A stretch of 64,000 nt of DNA from Heracleum sosnowskyi (GCA_030848705.1 CM061238.1:58753133-58817132), one strand, 5' to 3'. Positions 9,450 to 22,321 are shown, counted from the first letter of the stretch. Numbers and translations are program-made. The notes: generated by a model not told the origin, from the letters alone.

Positions 9450-12398
9450 AGTGCGGATGACCTAGTGGTAGTTGAAACACTTTTAGGAATGAAAGGGAGT
9501 GAATCTGAGAGGCTGGCTTGCAGCCAGGCAAAAGGAGAGGATGAGAGTGAGAGGCTGACTGTTTCTTCCAGCCAGGCAAAAGGAGAGATTGAGAGTTCCA
9601 CCTTAGTAGGTGAAGGTGAGGGTGTGAGAGGTGTGAGCCATGTGGAGCCCATGATGCAAGAAAAGAGTGGAGAGAGAGAAGGGACTACAGATACTCAAAG
9701 GAAGGAACCAACCATTGCAAGTGAGTTAATGGAGGTTAATGAGGGAGAAAGAGAATTGACTTTCCAAGAGCATTATCAACAGACTCTGGATAGCATTTCT
9801 TTGGATCCTGAAACCTTTACTCATCCTGTGTCAGCCTATCAAATCATGGCTCAACAGGGCAATGTGGAGGCAGAAAGGTCACTCAATCTTATTCATACAA
9901 CTGCATCCATGATGAGGGCTAAGGATGCACTTGCCAATTTGTCTCCAGGAGCTGGTGGAAGTTTTGAATATGATGGTTCTTCAAGTGATGAGGATAGTCT
10001 TGATGCCGTTCTACAGGTGGCTACTACTACACAGACTGGGACTTCTGTGGTGCCTCCTAAGCCAAGATGGCTTTCTCAAGACTTGCTTGGACATCAGGGT
10101 TTAGATGCTGCCATCTCAAGGTAGTATAATGAAGCATATTTGGCTCATGAGTCTGCACCTGACACTGAAAAGAAATTCTACAAGGCAATCATGGATTCTC
10201 TAGAAATTCAGAGACTCCAGATGCTTCAGACAAGGATTGAAGCCAGGGAAATCAAGGACTCCATTGACAATCTAAAGGATTCCACTGCAAGGAGGCTTGA
10301 TGAAAAACTCCCACTTCTCACTGTTGCCAGGATGACCACTTTCTTCAACAAGGATAATGAGGTGGCAACTACTTTGAAAACTCTTACTTCTAGGGTGGAC
10401 AAAGTGGAAGCCACATTAGCTCATATGCAGCAGGCACAGGAGAAGCAGACACAGCTACTAACTCAGCTAGTGGCAGCTCAGGGTCTCCCTCTCATCTCTC
10501 TTGATGATAACAAAAAGGGGGAGAAATCACAGGAGCTAAATATTCAAGTCACCAAAGTCATGGTCCCAGCCATCTCTTTATCAAAGAAGCCACTAGCTAT
10601 GGGGGAGTATACAAAGGAGACATAGATGGAATTGACCTAATTCAACAAGCATCTATGAGACTACAACTTGCAGCACAGATTAAAGAACAATGGTTTAGCA
10701 TAGATGCAAGGGTTAAGAAAATAGCTGAAACTTCAAGAAACAAACATCCATCAACGGATCAAGCTACTTCTACATCAACGGATGCGCCCATCCCATCATC
10801 AACGAATGCCATGGTATTAGTGTCAACAGAATTGGAGCCACAGACTAAATCCTCATATGATCTAAAGCCTCTTCTACATGGAGTGATTACTGGTCCAAGA
10901 AAAGAAAAGGGACAAACTTCATGTATTAGAGATGTGGACCCAGCTACTCTTCAAAGATGCTTATCTCCAAAATCCCCAGCTAAACCAAAGGGCAAGAATA
11001 TTGCTAGGACATTTTATCCTCCTCCACTTCCAGATGAGCTCAAGATTCTGAGTGAACTTATTATAAAATGCAAGGAAAGCAATGTGCCTGAGATCAGGAA
11101 TCAAAGAGCAATAGTCTACAGGAATGGATAAGAAATCTGTGTTTGGGCTGGTCACCCAAATTATGTTGAAGCTAGAGCTGAGGAATCAGCTAGGGCAGAC
11201 TTGCAAGCTCTTGTAGTTGCCCAGGCTCTAGATGAAGAGGAAAGACAACAAGAAGAAAGAGCTAGAGCTGAAGCTATGCAAGGAAAAAGAAAAGGTATAA
11301 GGCAACCCAAAATAAGAGCTAAAAGAAACTTGGCTTTTGATAAGGATGATTCTCAAGACACTGTCACAGATGCACCTGTAACAACAATGTCTTCAACCTT
11401 TTCTGATCAAGATTGTGGAGCAAAATTAGCTTGTGATCCTGAACATTCAGTTAATTTTCATGATCAACCAATTGAGCCAAAGGAGGAGCCAATTAAGTTT
11501 GATGAAGCTAATTTTCCTAAATTTATGGTTGAGATGGAATCAAGGAAGAAATCAAAGCAGAGGGCTTCTAAGGCTAAACCAATTCTAGTGAGAAGGCCAC
11601 AGACTGAAAAACCACCTCCAAACCCAGAAGACTTTATCTACATTGCAGATATAAGGGAGGAGTCTGACTTAAACCTACATCTTGATGACTTGGTGGAAGT
11701 GAGAGGAATAGGAGCCACTCATAAACTACCAGAGAGATTATTGTTTGTCTACAAGGGTCGAAGGGAACAGATTTGGCCTCTTCACAGAATTCTAGGAGAA
11801 GATTATCAGACCTTGCTAGTGGTGTTCAAGTGCTTAAAGAAAGATTTTGGGTTCACCAAAACTGCTAAGTCTGAGGTTGTCTCCAAGATATGTCAAGTAA
11901 AAGCTAGCTGGAACAAGCCTAATGCACTTCCCAGAACTTTAAAGGTCCCTCAAACAGGAAATAAAATTCATCTCCAACCCTATTGGATGATGGAATTCAG
12001 AGACAAGGACAACTGTAGGAGATTCTTCATAATAGAGGACCAATTGGAAAAGACATCTAATGAAACTCTTAGATTTATGCAATCCAAGTTGGGTGATTAA
12101 GATGAAGAAGAGAAGATTTTCTACAGGTGGCTCCAAGCTCAAATCGAGGAGAACAATGCCAAGAAGGGGAAGAAAACAAGGCCACAGACACAAAGATGGT
12201 AAATCTGCTCAGGCTAGAGGAGCAACTCTGTGCACTTGTGTGGTAAGATTTTCTACTTTGTTTTCAATAAATTTTAAAGTATCATGAAGCTCAATGCAAT
12301 TTCTACTTTGGCAATTTGTAATTTGTTTAAGTGTTTTTGTTATCATCAAGGCTCTTGATTTATGGATGTTATTCTATCAGTCATAAATTGGGGGAGAT

Positions 12399-13209
12399 TG
12401 TTTGGAATATGTTGTTCTTGATGATAATTATAAAACACTTAGTAGATTTTGTGTTAAGTCAATATTGTAACTGTTAACGGAATGGTATGCTTTGCAGCAT
12501 CCGTTGACAGGTAGCTCATCAATGGAATGAGTCTCATTAACGAAATGAGTAATGTAGCAATTGCACTGTACAATACTTCACTGGTTGATATGCATTTGTT
12601 GTAGGTATTAGATTGGATTTCCAAGTCATGTTGACTAAGTACTAGATAAGCAAAATAGGTTGGTTAATTGTAAATATACTATGCCTTGTAATTTTGCCTA
12701 AGTGAAGACATGTCAACGGAATGAAGATTACTCTATCAAAGGAATGAAGAATGTACCATCAACGGAATGAAGAATAAAGCTATCAACGAAACACATCTCA
12801 GTGCTATCAACGAATCATTATCACTTTTCTGAATAGTTGACAAAGTGATAGTGACAGTTTTCTGACAGATCAAAAGCTGATGTAGAAGTGTACTTTGCAT
12901 TGGAAGCCATTAAAATGGACACTGGGAATGAGGAAACATTCCAATTTCCAATTAGGTTCTTGAGTGTGATCATAATAAGCATGAAGACAAAAGACATGAT
13001 CTCCAAGGACCATTGGACAAAAGGAATGAAAAGCAAGCTACTAGCGGTTACCTTTAGTACATTTTAGTGTAGCCAAAAATAGCATTGTAAACTTGGGATA
13101 TATAACCAAGTGTAGCAGTTCATTTTATTGTAAGTGAGTGAGATAGAATAACTTTGTATTAGCTTCTTTCAAGAGCACTCTCACTCTACATTAGGAACTG
13201 AGCAGTGAG
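12399..13209 (+). repeat. 3' LTR of A', truncated at its right end
   Basis: Begins TGTTTGGAATATGTTG directly after a polypurine tract (AATTGGGGGAGAT, 12386-12398). It carries many TCAACGGAATG/TCAACGAA words between 12470 and 12820. It stops at the ACTGAGCAG motif near 13205; the complete LTR in copy A continues about 190 bases further, so the end is lost. Confidence 0.85.
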
Positions 13210-13310
13210 CAGTTGGATGTTTTGAGGATCCAACTGAGATGATTTTATTTCGGGAATAATCTGTGTTACAAAAGTAGCACAGCTGCTCAGTTCCTAATGT
13301 AGAGTGAGAG
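13185..13310. other. Centre of a multi-kb inverted repeat (A' / A junction)
   Basis: CTCTACATTAGGAACTGAGC (about 13186) is mirrored by GCTCAGTTCCTAATGTAGAG (about 13287). The loop between the arms is about 75 bases and belongs wholly to copy A's LTR apart from a few bases. The junction reads GAGCAGTGAGCAGTTGG, so the arms meet at a short AGCAG-type repeat. From here the arms extend outward through LTR, polypurine tract and the extra gene: left to 9450 and then 5648-6202, right to about 17600. Confidence 0.85.
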
Positions 13311-14090
13311 TGCTCTTGAAAGAAGCTAATACAAAGTTATTCTATCTCACTCACTTACAATAAAATGAACTGCTACACTTGGTTATATATCCCAAGTTTA
13401 CAATGCTATTTTTGGCTACTCTAAAATGTACTAAAGGTAACCGCCAGTAGCTTGCTTTTCATTCCTTTTGTCCAATGGTCCTTGGAGATCTTGTCTTTTG
13501 TCTTCAGGCTTATTATGATCACACTCAAGAACCTAATTGGAAATTGGAATGTTTCCTCATTCCCAGTGTCCATTTTGATGGCTCCCAATGCAAAGTACAC
13601 TTCTACATCACCTTTTGATCTGTCAGAAAACTGTCACTATCACTTTGTCAACTATTCAGAAAAGTGATAATGATTCGTTGATAGCAGTGAGATGTGTTTC
13701 GTTGATAGCTTTATTCTTCATTCCGTTGATGGTACATTCTTCATTCCATTGATAGTGTAATCTTCATTCCGTTGACATGTCTTCACTTAGGCAAAATTAC
13801 AAGGCATAGTATATTTACAATTAACCAACCTATTTTGCCTATCTAGTACTTAGTCAACATGACTTGGAAAACCTATCTAATACCTACAACAAATGCATAT
13901 CAACCAGTGAAGTATTGTACAGTGCGATTGCTACATTACTCATTTCGTTGATGAGACTCATTCCGTTGATGAGCTACCTGTCAACGAAAGCTGCAAAGCA
14001 TACCATTCCGTTGACAGTTACAAAAGTGACTTAACACAAAATCTACTAAGTGTTTTTATAATTATCATCAAGAACAACATATTCCTAACA
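13210..14090 (-). repeat. 3' LTR of SIRE A (last part missing)
   Basis: Sense starts TGTTAGGAATATGTTG at 14090. It lacks the final 140 bases or so present in the 5' LTR (24821-24960, including the poly-C run in the sense strand). It contains at least eight TTC(C)GTTGAT/C words between 13670 and 14020. Confidence 0.9.
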
Positions 14091-14104
14091 ATCTCCCCCA
14101 ATTT
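14091..14104 (-). promoter_or_regulatory. Polypurine tract of SIRE A
   Basis: Sense reads AAATTGGGGGAGAT directly before the 3' LTR start, the place where plus-strand DNA synthesis is primed. An identical tract precedes the A' LTR at 12399. Confidence 0.85.
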
Positions 14105-14286
14105 ATGACTGATAGAATAACAGCCATAAATCAAGAGCCTTGATGATAACAAAAACACTTAAGCAAATTACAAATTACAAAAGTTGAAATTGCATTGAGC
14201 TTCATGATACTTTAAAATTTATTGAAAACAAAGTAGAAAATCTTACAACACAAGTGCACAGAGTTGCTCCTCTAGCCTGAGCAGAT

Positions 14287-17200
14287 TTACCATCTTTGTC
14301 TCTGTGGCCTTGTTTTCTTCCCCTTCTTGGCATTGTTCTCCTCAATTTGAGCTTGGAGCCTCCTGTAGAAAATCTTCTCTTCTTCATCTTGATCACCCAA
14401 CTTGGATTGCATAAATCTAAGAATTTCATTAGATGCCTTTTCCAATTGGTCCTCTATTCTGAAAAATTTCATACAGTTGTCCTTGTCTCTGAATTCCATC
14501 ATCCAAAAAGGTTGGAGATGAATTTTCTTTCCTGTTTGAGGGACCTTTAAAGTTCTGGGAAGTGCATTAGGCTTGTTCCAGCTAGCTTTTACTTGACATA
14601 TCTTGGAGACAACCTCAGACTTAGCAGTTTTGGTGAACCCAAAATCTTTCTTTAAGCACTTGAACACCACTAGCAAGGTCTGATAATCCTCTCCTATAAT
14701 TCTGTGTAGAGGCCAAATCTGTTCCCTTCCACCCTTGTAGACAAACAATAATCTCTCTGGTAGTTTATGAGTAGCTCCAATTCCTCTCCCTTCCACCAAG
14801 TCATCAAGATGTAGGTTTAAGTCAGACTTCTCCCTTATATCTGCAATGTAGATAAAGTCTTCTGGGTTTGGAGGTGGTTTTTCAACCTGTGGCCTTCTCA
14901 CACGAATTGGTTTAGCCTTAGTAGCCCTCTGCTTTGATTTCTTCCTTGATTCCATCTCAACCAGAAATTTGGGAAAATTAGCTTCATCAAACTCAATTGG
15001 CTCCTCCTTTGGCTCAATTGGTTGATAATGAAAATTAACTGGATGTTCAGGATCACAAGCTAATTTTGCTCCACAATCTTGATCAGAAAAGGTTGAAGGC
15101 ATTGCTGTTACAGGTGAATCTGTGACAGTGCTTTGAGAATCATCCTTATCAAAAGCCATGTTTCTTTTAGCTCTTGTTTTGGGTTGCCTTGTACTTTTCC
15201 TTTTTCCTTGCTCAGCTTCAGCTCTAGCTCTTTCTTCTTGCTGTCTTTCCTCCTCATCTAGAGCCTGAGAAACTGCAAGAGCTTGAATGTCTGCCCTAGC
15301 TGATTCCTCAGCTCTAGCTTCAGCAAAATTTGGGTGACCAGCCCAAACACAGATTTCCTGCCCATTCCTGTAGACTATTGCTCTTTGATTCCTGATCTCA
15401 GGCACATTGCTTCCCTTGCATTTTATAATTAGTTCACTCAGAACCTTGAGCTCATCTGGAAATGGAGGAGGATAGAATGTCCTAGCAATATTCTTGCCCT
15501 TTGGTTTAGCTGGGGATTTTGGAGATAAGCATCTCTGAAAGGTAACATCTCTAATACATGAAGTTTGTCCCTTTTCTTTCCTTGGACCAGGAATTACTCC
15601 ATGTAGAAGAGGCTTTAGATCATATGAGAATTTAGTATGTGGCTCCAATTACGTTGACACTAATACCATGGCATTCGTTGATGATGGGATGGGCTCATCC
15701 GTTGCTGTAGAAGTAGCTTGATCCGTTGATGGAAGTTTGTTTCTTGCAGTTTCAGCTATCTTCTTAACCCGTGCATCTATACTAGACCATTGCTCTTTTA
15801 TCTGTGCTGCAATTTGTAGTCTCATAGATGCCTGTTGAATTAGGTCAATTCCATCCATTTTACCCTTGATAGACTCCCCCATAGCTAGTGGCTCCTGTGG
15901 TAAAGATATGGCTGGGACCATAACTTTTGTGACTTGAACATTTAGCTCCTTTGATTTCTCCCCCTTTTTGTTATCATCAAGAGTGATGAGAGGGAGTCCC
16001 TGAGCTGCCACTAACTGAGTCAAAAGCTGAGTCTGCTTCTCCTGTGCCTGTTGCATATGAGTTAATGCGGCTTCCACTTTATCCACCCTATAAGTAAGGG
16101 TTTTTAAAGTGGTTGCCACCTCATGATCCCTTCTGAAGAATTTGTCCATTTTGGTCACAGTGAGAAGTGGAAGTCTTTCATCAAACCTCCTATCATTGGA
16201 GTCCCTGAAGCTTGCAATAGTGTCCTTGATTTCCCTGGCCTCAATCCTTGTCTGTAGCATTTGGAGCCTCTGGATTTCTAGAGAGTCCAAAATGGCTTTG
16301 TAGAATTTCTTCTCATTTAGAGGTGCAGACTCATGAGCCAAGTAAGCTTCATTATACTGCCTTGTAATTACAGCATCCAACCCTTGATATCCAAGTGAAT
16401 CTTGATAGAGCCATCTTGGCTTAGGAGGCATCACAGATGTCCCAGTCTGTGTAGTGGTAGCCACCCTTTGGAAATCAGCATCAAGACTCTCATCATCACT
16501 TGAAAAATCAGCAAACTGATCACTTCCACCAGCTCCTGGAGACAGATTGGCAAGTGCATCCTTAGCCCTCATCATGGATGCAGTTGTATGAATTAGATTT
16601 AGCGTGCTCTCTGCCTCCACATTGCCCTGTTGAGCCAAGATTTGATAAGCTGGCACAGGGTGAGTAAAGGTTTCAGGATCCAGAGAAATGCTATCCAGAG
16701 TTTGTTGATAATGCTCTTGGAAAGACAATTCTCTTTCTCCCTCACTAACCTCCATTAACTCACTTGCAATGGCTGGTTCCTTCCTTTGAGTTTCTGTCGT
16801 CCCTTCTCTCTCTCCACTATTTTCTTGCATCATGGGCTCCTCATGGCTCACACCTCTCACACCCTCACCTTCACCTACTAAGGTGGAACTCTCAATCTCT
16901 CCTTTTGCCTGGCTGGAAGAAATAGCCAACCTCTCACTCTCATTCTCTCCTTTTGCCTGGCTGCAAGCCAGCCTCTCAGATTCACTCCCTTTCATTCCTA
17001 AAAGTGTTTCAACTACCACTAGGTCATCTGCACTAGTTGTGTGAACAACTGGATTTTCAATAATAGGTGCAGAATGAGCTATCAACGAAATGGTAGTTTG
17101 AACTGTCAATGGAATGGATTTCGTTGATGGAGAAACACTTGTTAACGAAAGAGACTGTTTCGTTGATGAAGTCAAGAAAGGAGTTTGAGAAAGTGAAATT

Positions 17201-18804
17201 ACAGTAGAATCTGTGGTGATTGACTTTAGAGATGGTTTCACAGATCCTCTTATAGCTTCAGAAAAAGATGATTGGTGGTCCAACAAATCACTTAATAAGT
17301 GATGACCACCAATTTCAGAGTGGGGCTTCTCCAAGAATAGAGTTGGAGAATCAGGAATAGATGAATGGATCATATCCACATCTAATGACTGTGTAGGAGA
17401 ATTTTGTGGAGGTATCTCAATATTAATATTGAGGGAGTGGGACTGTAACCCCAGAGTAAAATTTGGGGCTACATCAAACTGAATTTGATAAACTGGAATA
17501 GTTGCTTCCAGTGTGTGTGCACCCTGTGTGACCTGGGATTTTTGTCTTACCCTTCTTTGGTATTGGGAGATAGATGTTTGGGGGCTAGATGTGTCTCTTA
17601 CCCTTTTGATGTGTGCTCTTGGAGGAGAGCTTATTTAAATAACTACATCCTTTTGAGAGGATGCAATTAGACTTGAGCTAATGTCCATGTTACTCATTGT
17701 GCCTTGTTGGGAAGACATAATGGGGCTAGTCTGGGAAACACTCACCTCTCCCACCTTATCCTTGGGGTTTCTTTGATTTTCACCCCTTTCCTCACCCCTC
17801 ACCACACCAGAATCACTCCCCTTGGGTTGTGTAGTGGATTTTACAACAGGTGCCTTTTGAGAAGCACCTGAGGTTTGCTTGGTAGATTTAGACTTTGTGG
17901 ATTTAGGTCTAGTTGCAGGGGCAGGAGCCTGTTGGGTCACAGCTACAGACTCCATTGCAACAACATTAGTAGCAGAAGCAGAAACTGAAGTAACATTTAA
18001 ATTTACAGGGTGAGAAAGTGTTACCTCAATAACTGGAAAATACACCATTGGGACATCACCATTGTGATTGAGCCTCAAGATGTCTGTTAGCACCCTCCTC
18101 TCTTGGACAAAACAATCAAACCTGGAATTTGGGTTAGAGATAACTAATGGTGTTGGACTAACATGGTTGGCCAACATCATTAGAAATGTAGCATAATAAA
18201 TATTCTTTTTCCTAGATTTCTTATCTCCTAACTTAGCACCTAGTTCATACATCAATTGAGTGCTAAAGTTATAGTACTTATCAGTGAGAAGCATGGTAAG
18301 CAAAATTAGAATGAAGTTAGTCAAAGCATCAAAATTACTAATTTTACCAGAAAACACTTTAATGAAAGCACCTGCTAAATAACTCCACTCCCTTACCAAA
18401 CCTCTCCTAATAATTTTACCTAAATTCTCAGTTGGCAAAGAGTAATTTATTGAATTAAGCATGTTAACAATTTCAGCATTTGTGGGTAAAGCTAAGCAAT
18501 TATTCTCAGGAATATGAAGGCATGCTTGCAATACATCTGAATTGACAATATACTCTTTACCTTGAATGGTGAATTGCAAAGTGCAGTTAGTCCCACTGTA
18601 CTCATAGGAGGTCCAAATCTCCTCTATGATTTCATTATAAAGCGGAGTGGAGTGAAACATCGCATAACTGAGCTTGCAGTTCACCAAGAAATCCATCATC
18701 TTGTGAAAGATTTTGTTCGGGATTTCCTTGACAACAAATGTGATGGAGTTGTTCTTCTCATAAATGAACCCTCCAGCAGACATGAGTTTAACTATAGGTG
18801 CCAT
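14287..18804 (-). pseudogene. Giant extra (env-like) gene of SIRE A, about 1,505 codons, two nonsense codons
   Basis: Sense frame from ATG 18804 to the stop at 14287 is one continuous frame broken only by TAA near 17632 and TAA near 15649 (A' has GAA there). Residues 1-250 form an ordered domain with FTIQGKEYIVNSDVLQACL and LIPs such as REWSYLAGAFIKVFSGKISN, and LTMLLTDKYYNFSTQLMYEL; this resembles the 'putative plant transposon protein' type domain that also appears in Athila env-like frames. Residues 330-450 are low-complexity Ser/Thr/Lys-rich. The rest is hydrophilic with a likely coiled coil (LEIQRLQMLQTRIEAREIKD) and a Glu/Arg/Ala-rich helix (EEERQQEERARAEAEQ). No signal peptide or clear membrane segment seen, so 'envelope' is a label by position. 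It lies 540 bases after pol. In SIRE1 the equivalent gene is reported to be made by stop readthrough; here there is no direct fusion. Confidence 0.8.
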
Positions 18805-19343
18805 TGTTGAGTAAAGAAAAGCTCGAACTGTGTTTTGCTTTGAGAGAGAAGAAGTGAGAAAGCCTTTGAATATTTGGAGAGTAAGATAAAAATTCAATTA
18901 AAGAAAGTAAATTTCTTAAATACTCCCCCAAAAGTTCTCAAAAATTAAGTCCAATAATAATTGTAAATTACTGGATTGGCTTAAAAATCTAACTGTTATG
19001 ATTAAAATATGACCATGATTTATACTTACAAGGGTGTATGCATAGATCGTGGTAAAAAGACGTGCAAATATCAACGGTTCAGATTAACAACGCTATATCA
19101 ACGGATTAGAATTGGGCGTTTAAGGTCCCGTCTATTTCGTTGATAAAGCTGTATTTCGTTGACATAATAATGCTATCAACGGAATACCCAGAAAAATGCT
19201 AAGACTGGCAACAGAATGAGACATTCGTTGACATAGTAATTTTGACTTAGACAAAATTTCACTTTTTCCTGAGAAAATTAATTCACATAAAATCATAGCA
19301 AATTCCTGGTTGCAATTTAAACTTGCAAAAATCTCATAAATGA
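18805..19343 (-). other. Pol to extra-gene spacer of SIRE A
   Basis: About 540 bases with no gene. A/T-rich. Between 19065 and 19235 it has seven copies of the TCAACGG/TTCGTTGA word in both directions. Confidence 0.7.
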
Positions 19344-21324
19344 TTAAGAGAAATTCAGCATACCTAGCTCACTTACTAATCTTGAGAATGTTGATTCATC
19401 AAGTGGCTTGGTAAAGATGTCTGCAAGTTGTTGTTCACTTGGAACAAAATGTAACTCCACAGTACCATTCATAACATGTTCTCTAATGAAATGGTACTTG
19501 ATGTCAATGTGCTTGGTCCTTGAATGCTGCACTGGATTCTCAGTAATGGCAATGGCACTAGTGTTGTCACAGAAAATAGGAATTTTCTCAACTCTTAATC
19601 CATAATCAAGTAGTTGATTTTTCATCCACAAAATCTGTGCACAACAACTTCCAGCTGCAATGTACTCAGTCTCAGCTGTGGAGGTAGAAACTGAGTTTTG
19701 TTTCTTGCTGAACCATGACACAAGCTTGTTTCCTAGAAATTGACAGGTGCCAGTTGTGATTTTCCTGTCAATTTTACATCCTGCATAATCTGCATCTGAA
19801 TAACCAATTAGCTCAAAGCCAGATTCTCTAGGATACCAAATGCCAAGGTTTGGTGTTCCTTTGAGATATCTGAAAATTCTTTTAATAGCAACTAAATGGG
19901 ATTCCCTAGGATCATCCTGAAATCTAGCACATAGACATGTAGCAAACATAATATCAGGTCTACTAGCTGTTAAATATAAAAGTGAGGCATGGTCTGTAAC
20001 TTGAAATGTCCACAGATTTTTCCTTAGTATTCAATTCAAGTTTAGCAGCAGTAGGCATGGGAGTCTTGGCAGGAGAGCATTCCATTAAGTTAAATTTCTT
20101 TAACAAATCATGAATGTACTTTGTTTGACTAATGAAAATGCCTTCATTAACTTGTTTCACTTGGAGACCAAGGAAATAAGTTAATTCTCCCATCATGCTC
20201 ATGTCATATTTACTTTGCATAAGCTTGGTAAACTTTTGACAAAGTTTTTCATCTGTAGACCCAAAAATTATGTCATCTACATAAATTTGAACAAGTATAG
20301 TAGAGCCATTCAAAATCCTATGAAAAAGAGTTTTATCTACAGTACCTCTAGTGAAGTGATTCTCAAGAAGGAACTGTGAAAGTGTGTCATACCAGGCTCT
20401 AGGTGCTTGTTTCAAACCATAGAGTGCTTTGAGGAGAAAGTACACATACTCTGGAAAATCATCATCTTCAAAACCAGGAGGTTGACTCACATACACCTCA
20501 TCTTCCAATTCCCCCTTTAGAAAAGAAGTCTTCACATCCATTTGATAGACTTTAAAATTGACATGGGCTGCATAGGCTAGGAAGATTCTTATTGCTTCTA
20601 GTCTTGCAACAGGAGCAAATGTTTCATCAAAATCAATTCCCTCTTCCTGTGAGTAGCCTTTAGCAACCAATCTAGCTTTGTTCCTTGTGACTATGCCATT
20701 TTCATCCATCTTGTTTCTGAACACCCATTTTGTGCCTATAACACTCCTGTCTTTAGGCTTGGGCACCAGCTTCCAAACTTTGTTTCTCTCAAATTGGTTT
20801 AGCTCCTCTTGCATAGCTAAAACCCAATCTGGATCTAGAAGTGCATCCTCAACTTTCTTTGGCTCATCTTGAGACAGAAAGCTACTATATAGACATTCCT
20901 CTTGAGTTGCTGTTCTAGTTTGGACTTTTGAAGAAATATCACCTATGATGAGTTCAAAAGGATGATCTTTGGTCCATTTCCTTGAGGGAGGTAGATTAGC
21001 TCTAGAAGATGTAGCTTCATGATCATGATTTCCTTGATTAGATATTTGTCCTTGAGAAACTACCCCTGAGTTTGTTGTCCCTAAGTGATCATTCCTAGAA
21101 GCATTTCTATGACTGTCAACGGAATGCCCATATTGACTGTCAACGAAATACTCATTTTGTATGTCAACGAATCCTCCACCATGATTGTCAACGGAATGAC
21201 CGTTTGGTCTGCTAGCAGCTATTCTTTTCAATCTTAATGCAGCAATTTCATCTTCACTACTGCTTTCATCTGTTCTAGACACAACAACTTTACGCTGTTT
21301 CTCAATAGCCTTAACATGATTCAT
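19344..21324 (-). pseudogene. SIRE A reverse transcriptase and RNase H, frameshifted
   Basis: Sense 21324-19963 codes the linker and RT: VFRNKMDENG, ARLVAKGYSQ, the QMDVKTSFLKG palm motif, LYGLKQAPRAWY and the catalytic IYVDDIIFGS. Sense 19949-19344 codes RNase H: YSDADYAG, TAETEYIAA, FCDNTSAI and RTKHIDIKYHFIRE, all expected active-site blocks. A small loss near 19965-19990 shifts frame between the two parts (the usual sequence between SSYR and LLYLTASRPD is missing). The linker before RT contains four HSVD/FVDI-like repeats, which are the translated form of the family's TTCCGTTGAC word. Confidence 0.9.
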
Positions 21325-22321
21325 CTAGCATTGTCTTTGCAGCTTCAATAAGTGTTCTGTTTTTCCTTTCAAATACACCATTTTGCTGTGGTGTTCTTGC
21401 AGCTGAAAATTCATGCAAAATACCATTTTCCTCACAGAACATCTTCATAGTTGAATTATTGAACTTTGTCCCATTGTCACTCCAAATCCTTCTTACTTTA
21501 AAATCAGGATGATTGTTTACCATCTTGATGTGATTGATAATGATTTCACTTGCCTCATCTTTGGAGTGCAAAAAGAAAGTCCATGTAAATTTAGAAAAGT
21601 CATCAACAATCACAAGACAATATTTCTTCTTTGAAATGGACAAGACATTTACAGGGCCAAATAGATCCATATGAAACAACTCAAGCTGTTGGACAATTGA
21701 TGACTCTATCTTGCTTTTGAATGATGCCTTCTTTTGTTTCCCTTTTTGACAGGCATCACACAAACCATCCTTGGTGAATTCCACCTATGGAATTCCTCTA
21801 GCAAGATCTTTCCTCACCAAGTCATTCATAACCTTGAAATTCAAATGAGACAATTTCTTGTGCCATAGCCAACTTTCATCCTTGCTTGCCTTGCTGAAAA
21901 GACAAGTGATGGTGTCTGGACTTGTGCTACTAAAGTCAGCAATGTACACATTCCCTCTTCTGAATCCAGTCATTACCACATTGTTGTCTCCACCTTTAGA
22001 AACAACACAGGCTTCTCTTGAAAAAGTAACTATAAATCCTTTGTCACAAAGTTGGCTGATACTAAGCAAATTGTGCTTTAGACCATCCACCAATGCAACC
22101 TCATCAATGATGACATTTTCTCTTGAAATCAAGCCATATCCCTTAGTGTAGCCTTTGTTGTCATCTCCAAAAGCAATACAAGGGCCAGCTCTTTCCTGGA
22201 ACTCTGTGAGCAGGGTAGAATCACCAGTCATGTGTCTTGAACAACCACTATCCAAGTACCAAAGATTCCTTTTGTCTCCCTGCACACAATAAAACCAAAT
22301 CAAGTTGATTTTGGTACCCAA
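21311..22321 (-). pseudogene. SIRE A protease, pre-integrase and integrase core
   Basis: Sense 22321-21785: protease with active site LDSGCSRHMTG, then the pre-integrase segment ending SWLWHKKLSHLNFKVM. TAG at 21785 interrupts. Sense 21784-21311: zinc finger end CDACQKGKQ, then the core with D in IVDDFSKFTW, D in WSDNGTKF and E in QQNGVFERKNRT, so the D,D,E triad is intact. After KTMLDE the expected C-terminal part of integrase is missing and the sequence jumps to the linker before RT, an internal deletion near 21315. Protease begins in a different frame from gag. Confidence 0.88.

Larger units (their letters stand above)
5648..12199 (+). pseudogene. A' extra (env-like) gene, interrupted by insertion and several stops
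   Basis: Coding blocks 5648-6202 and 9450-12199 are homologous to the frame at 14287-17600 on the minus strand and end in the same KKTRPQ..RW motif. Coding is broken by the 6203-9449 insertion exactly at the residues HTTS/ADD, by TAG at about 10122 (A has CAG), by a frame change near 10620, by TAA at about 11129 (A has CAG) and by TAA at 12098 (A has CAA). Hydrophilic, rich in Ser, Thr, Glu and Gln, with a probable coiled coil around 10150-10470 (LEIQRLQMLQTRIEAREIKD). Function unknown; in SIRE1 the gene at this place is called env-like. Non-functional here. Confidence 0.8.
5648..13209 (+). mobile_element. SIRE copy A' (Ty1/copia, SIRE/Maximus type), 3' part only
   Basis: Seen: plus-strand sequence that mirrors the minus-strand SIRE A (13210-25841), comprising the last two thirds of the extra gene after pol, the polypurine tract and a 3' LTR. 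The left end is cut by Athila-1; the right end is cut inside the LTR, where A begins in the opposite direction. Sample comparison of 12090-12220 with A shows roughly 97 percent identity, so A' and A are different copies of one family. Confidence 0.85.

Noticed and set aside
11939..12193. Antisense frame in the extra gene, repeated at 14296-14550
   Set aside because: Shadow of the real frame on the opposite strand.
13452..13667. Small frame starting MLFIPFVQWSLEI, seen three times (minus 12821-13036, plus 13452, plus 25203)
   Set aside because: It lies in the LTR of SIRE A/A' antisense to the element; the repetition is that of the LTR.
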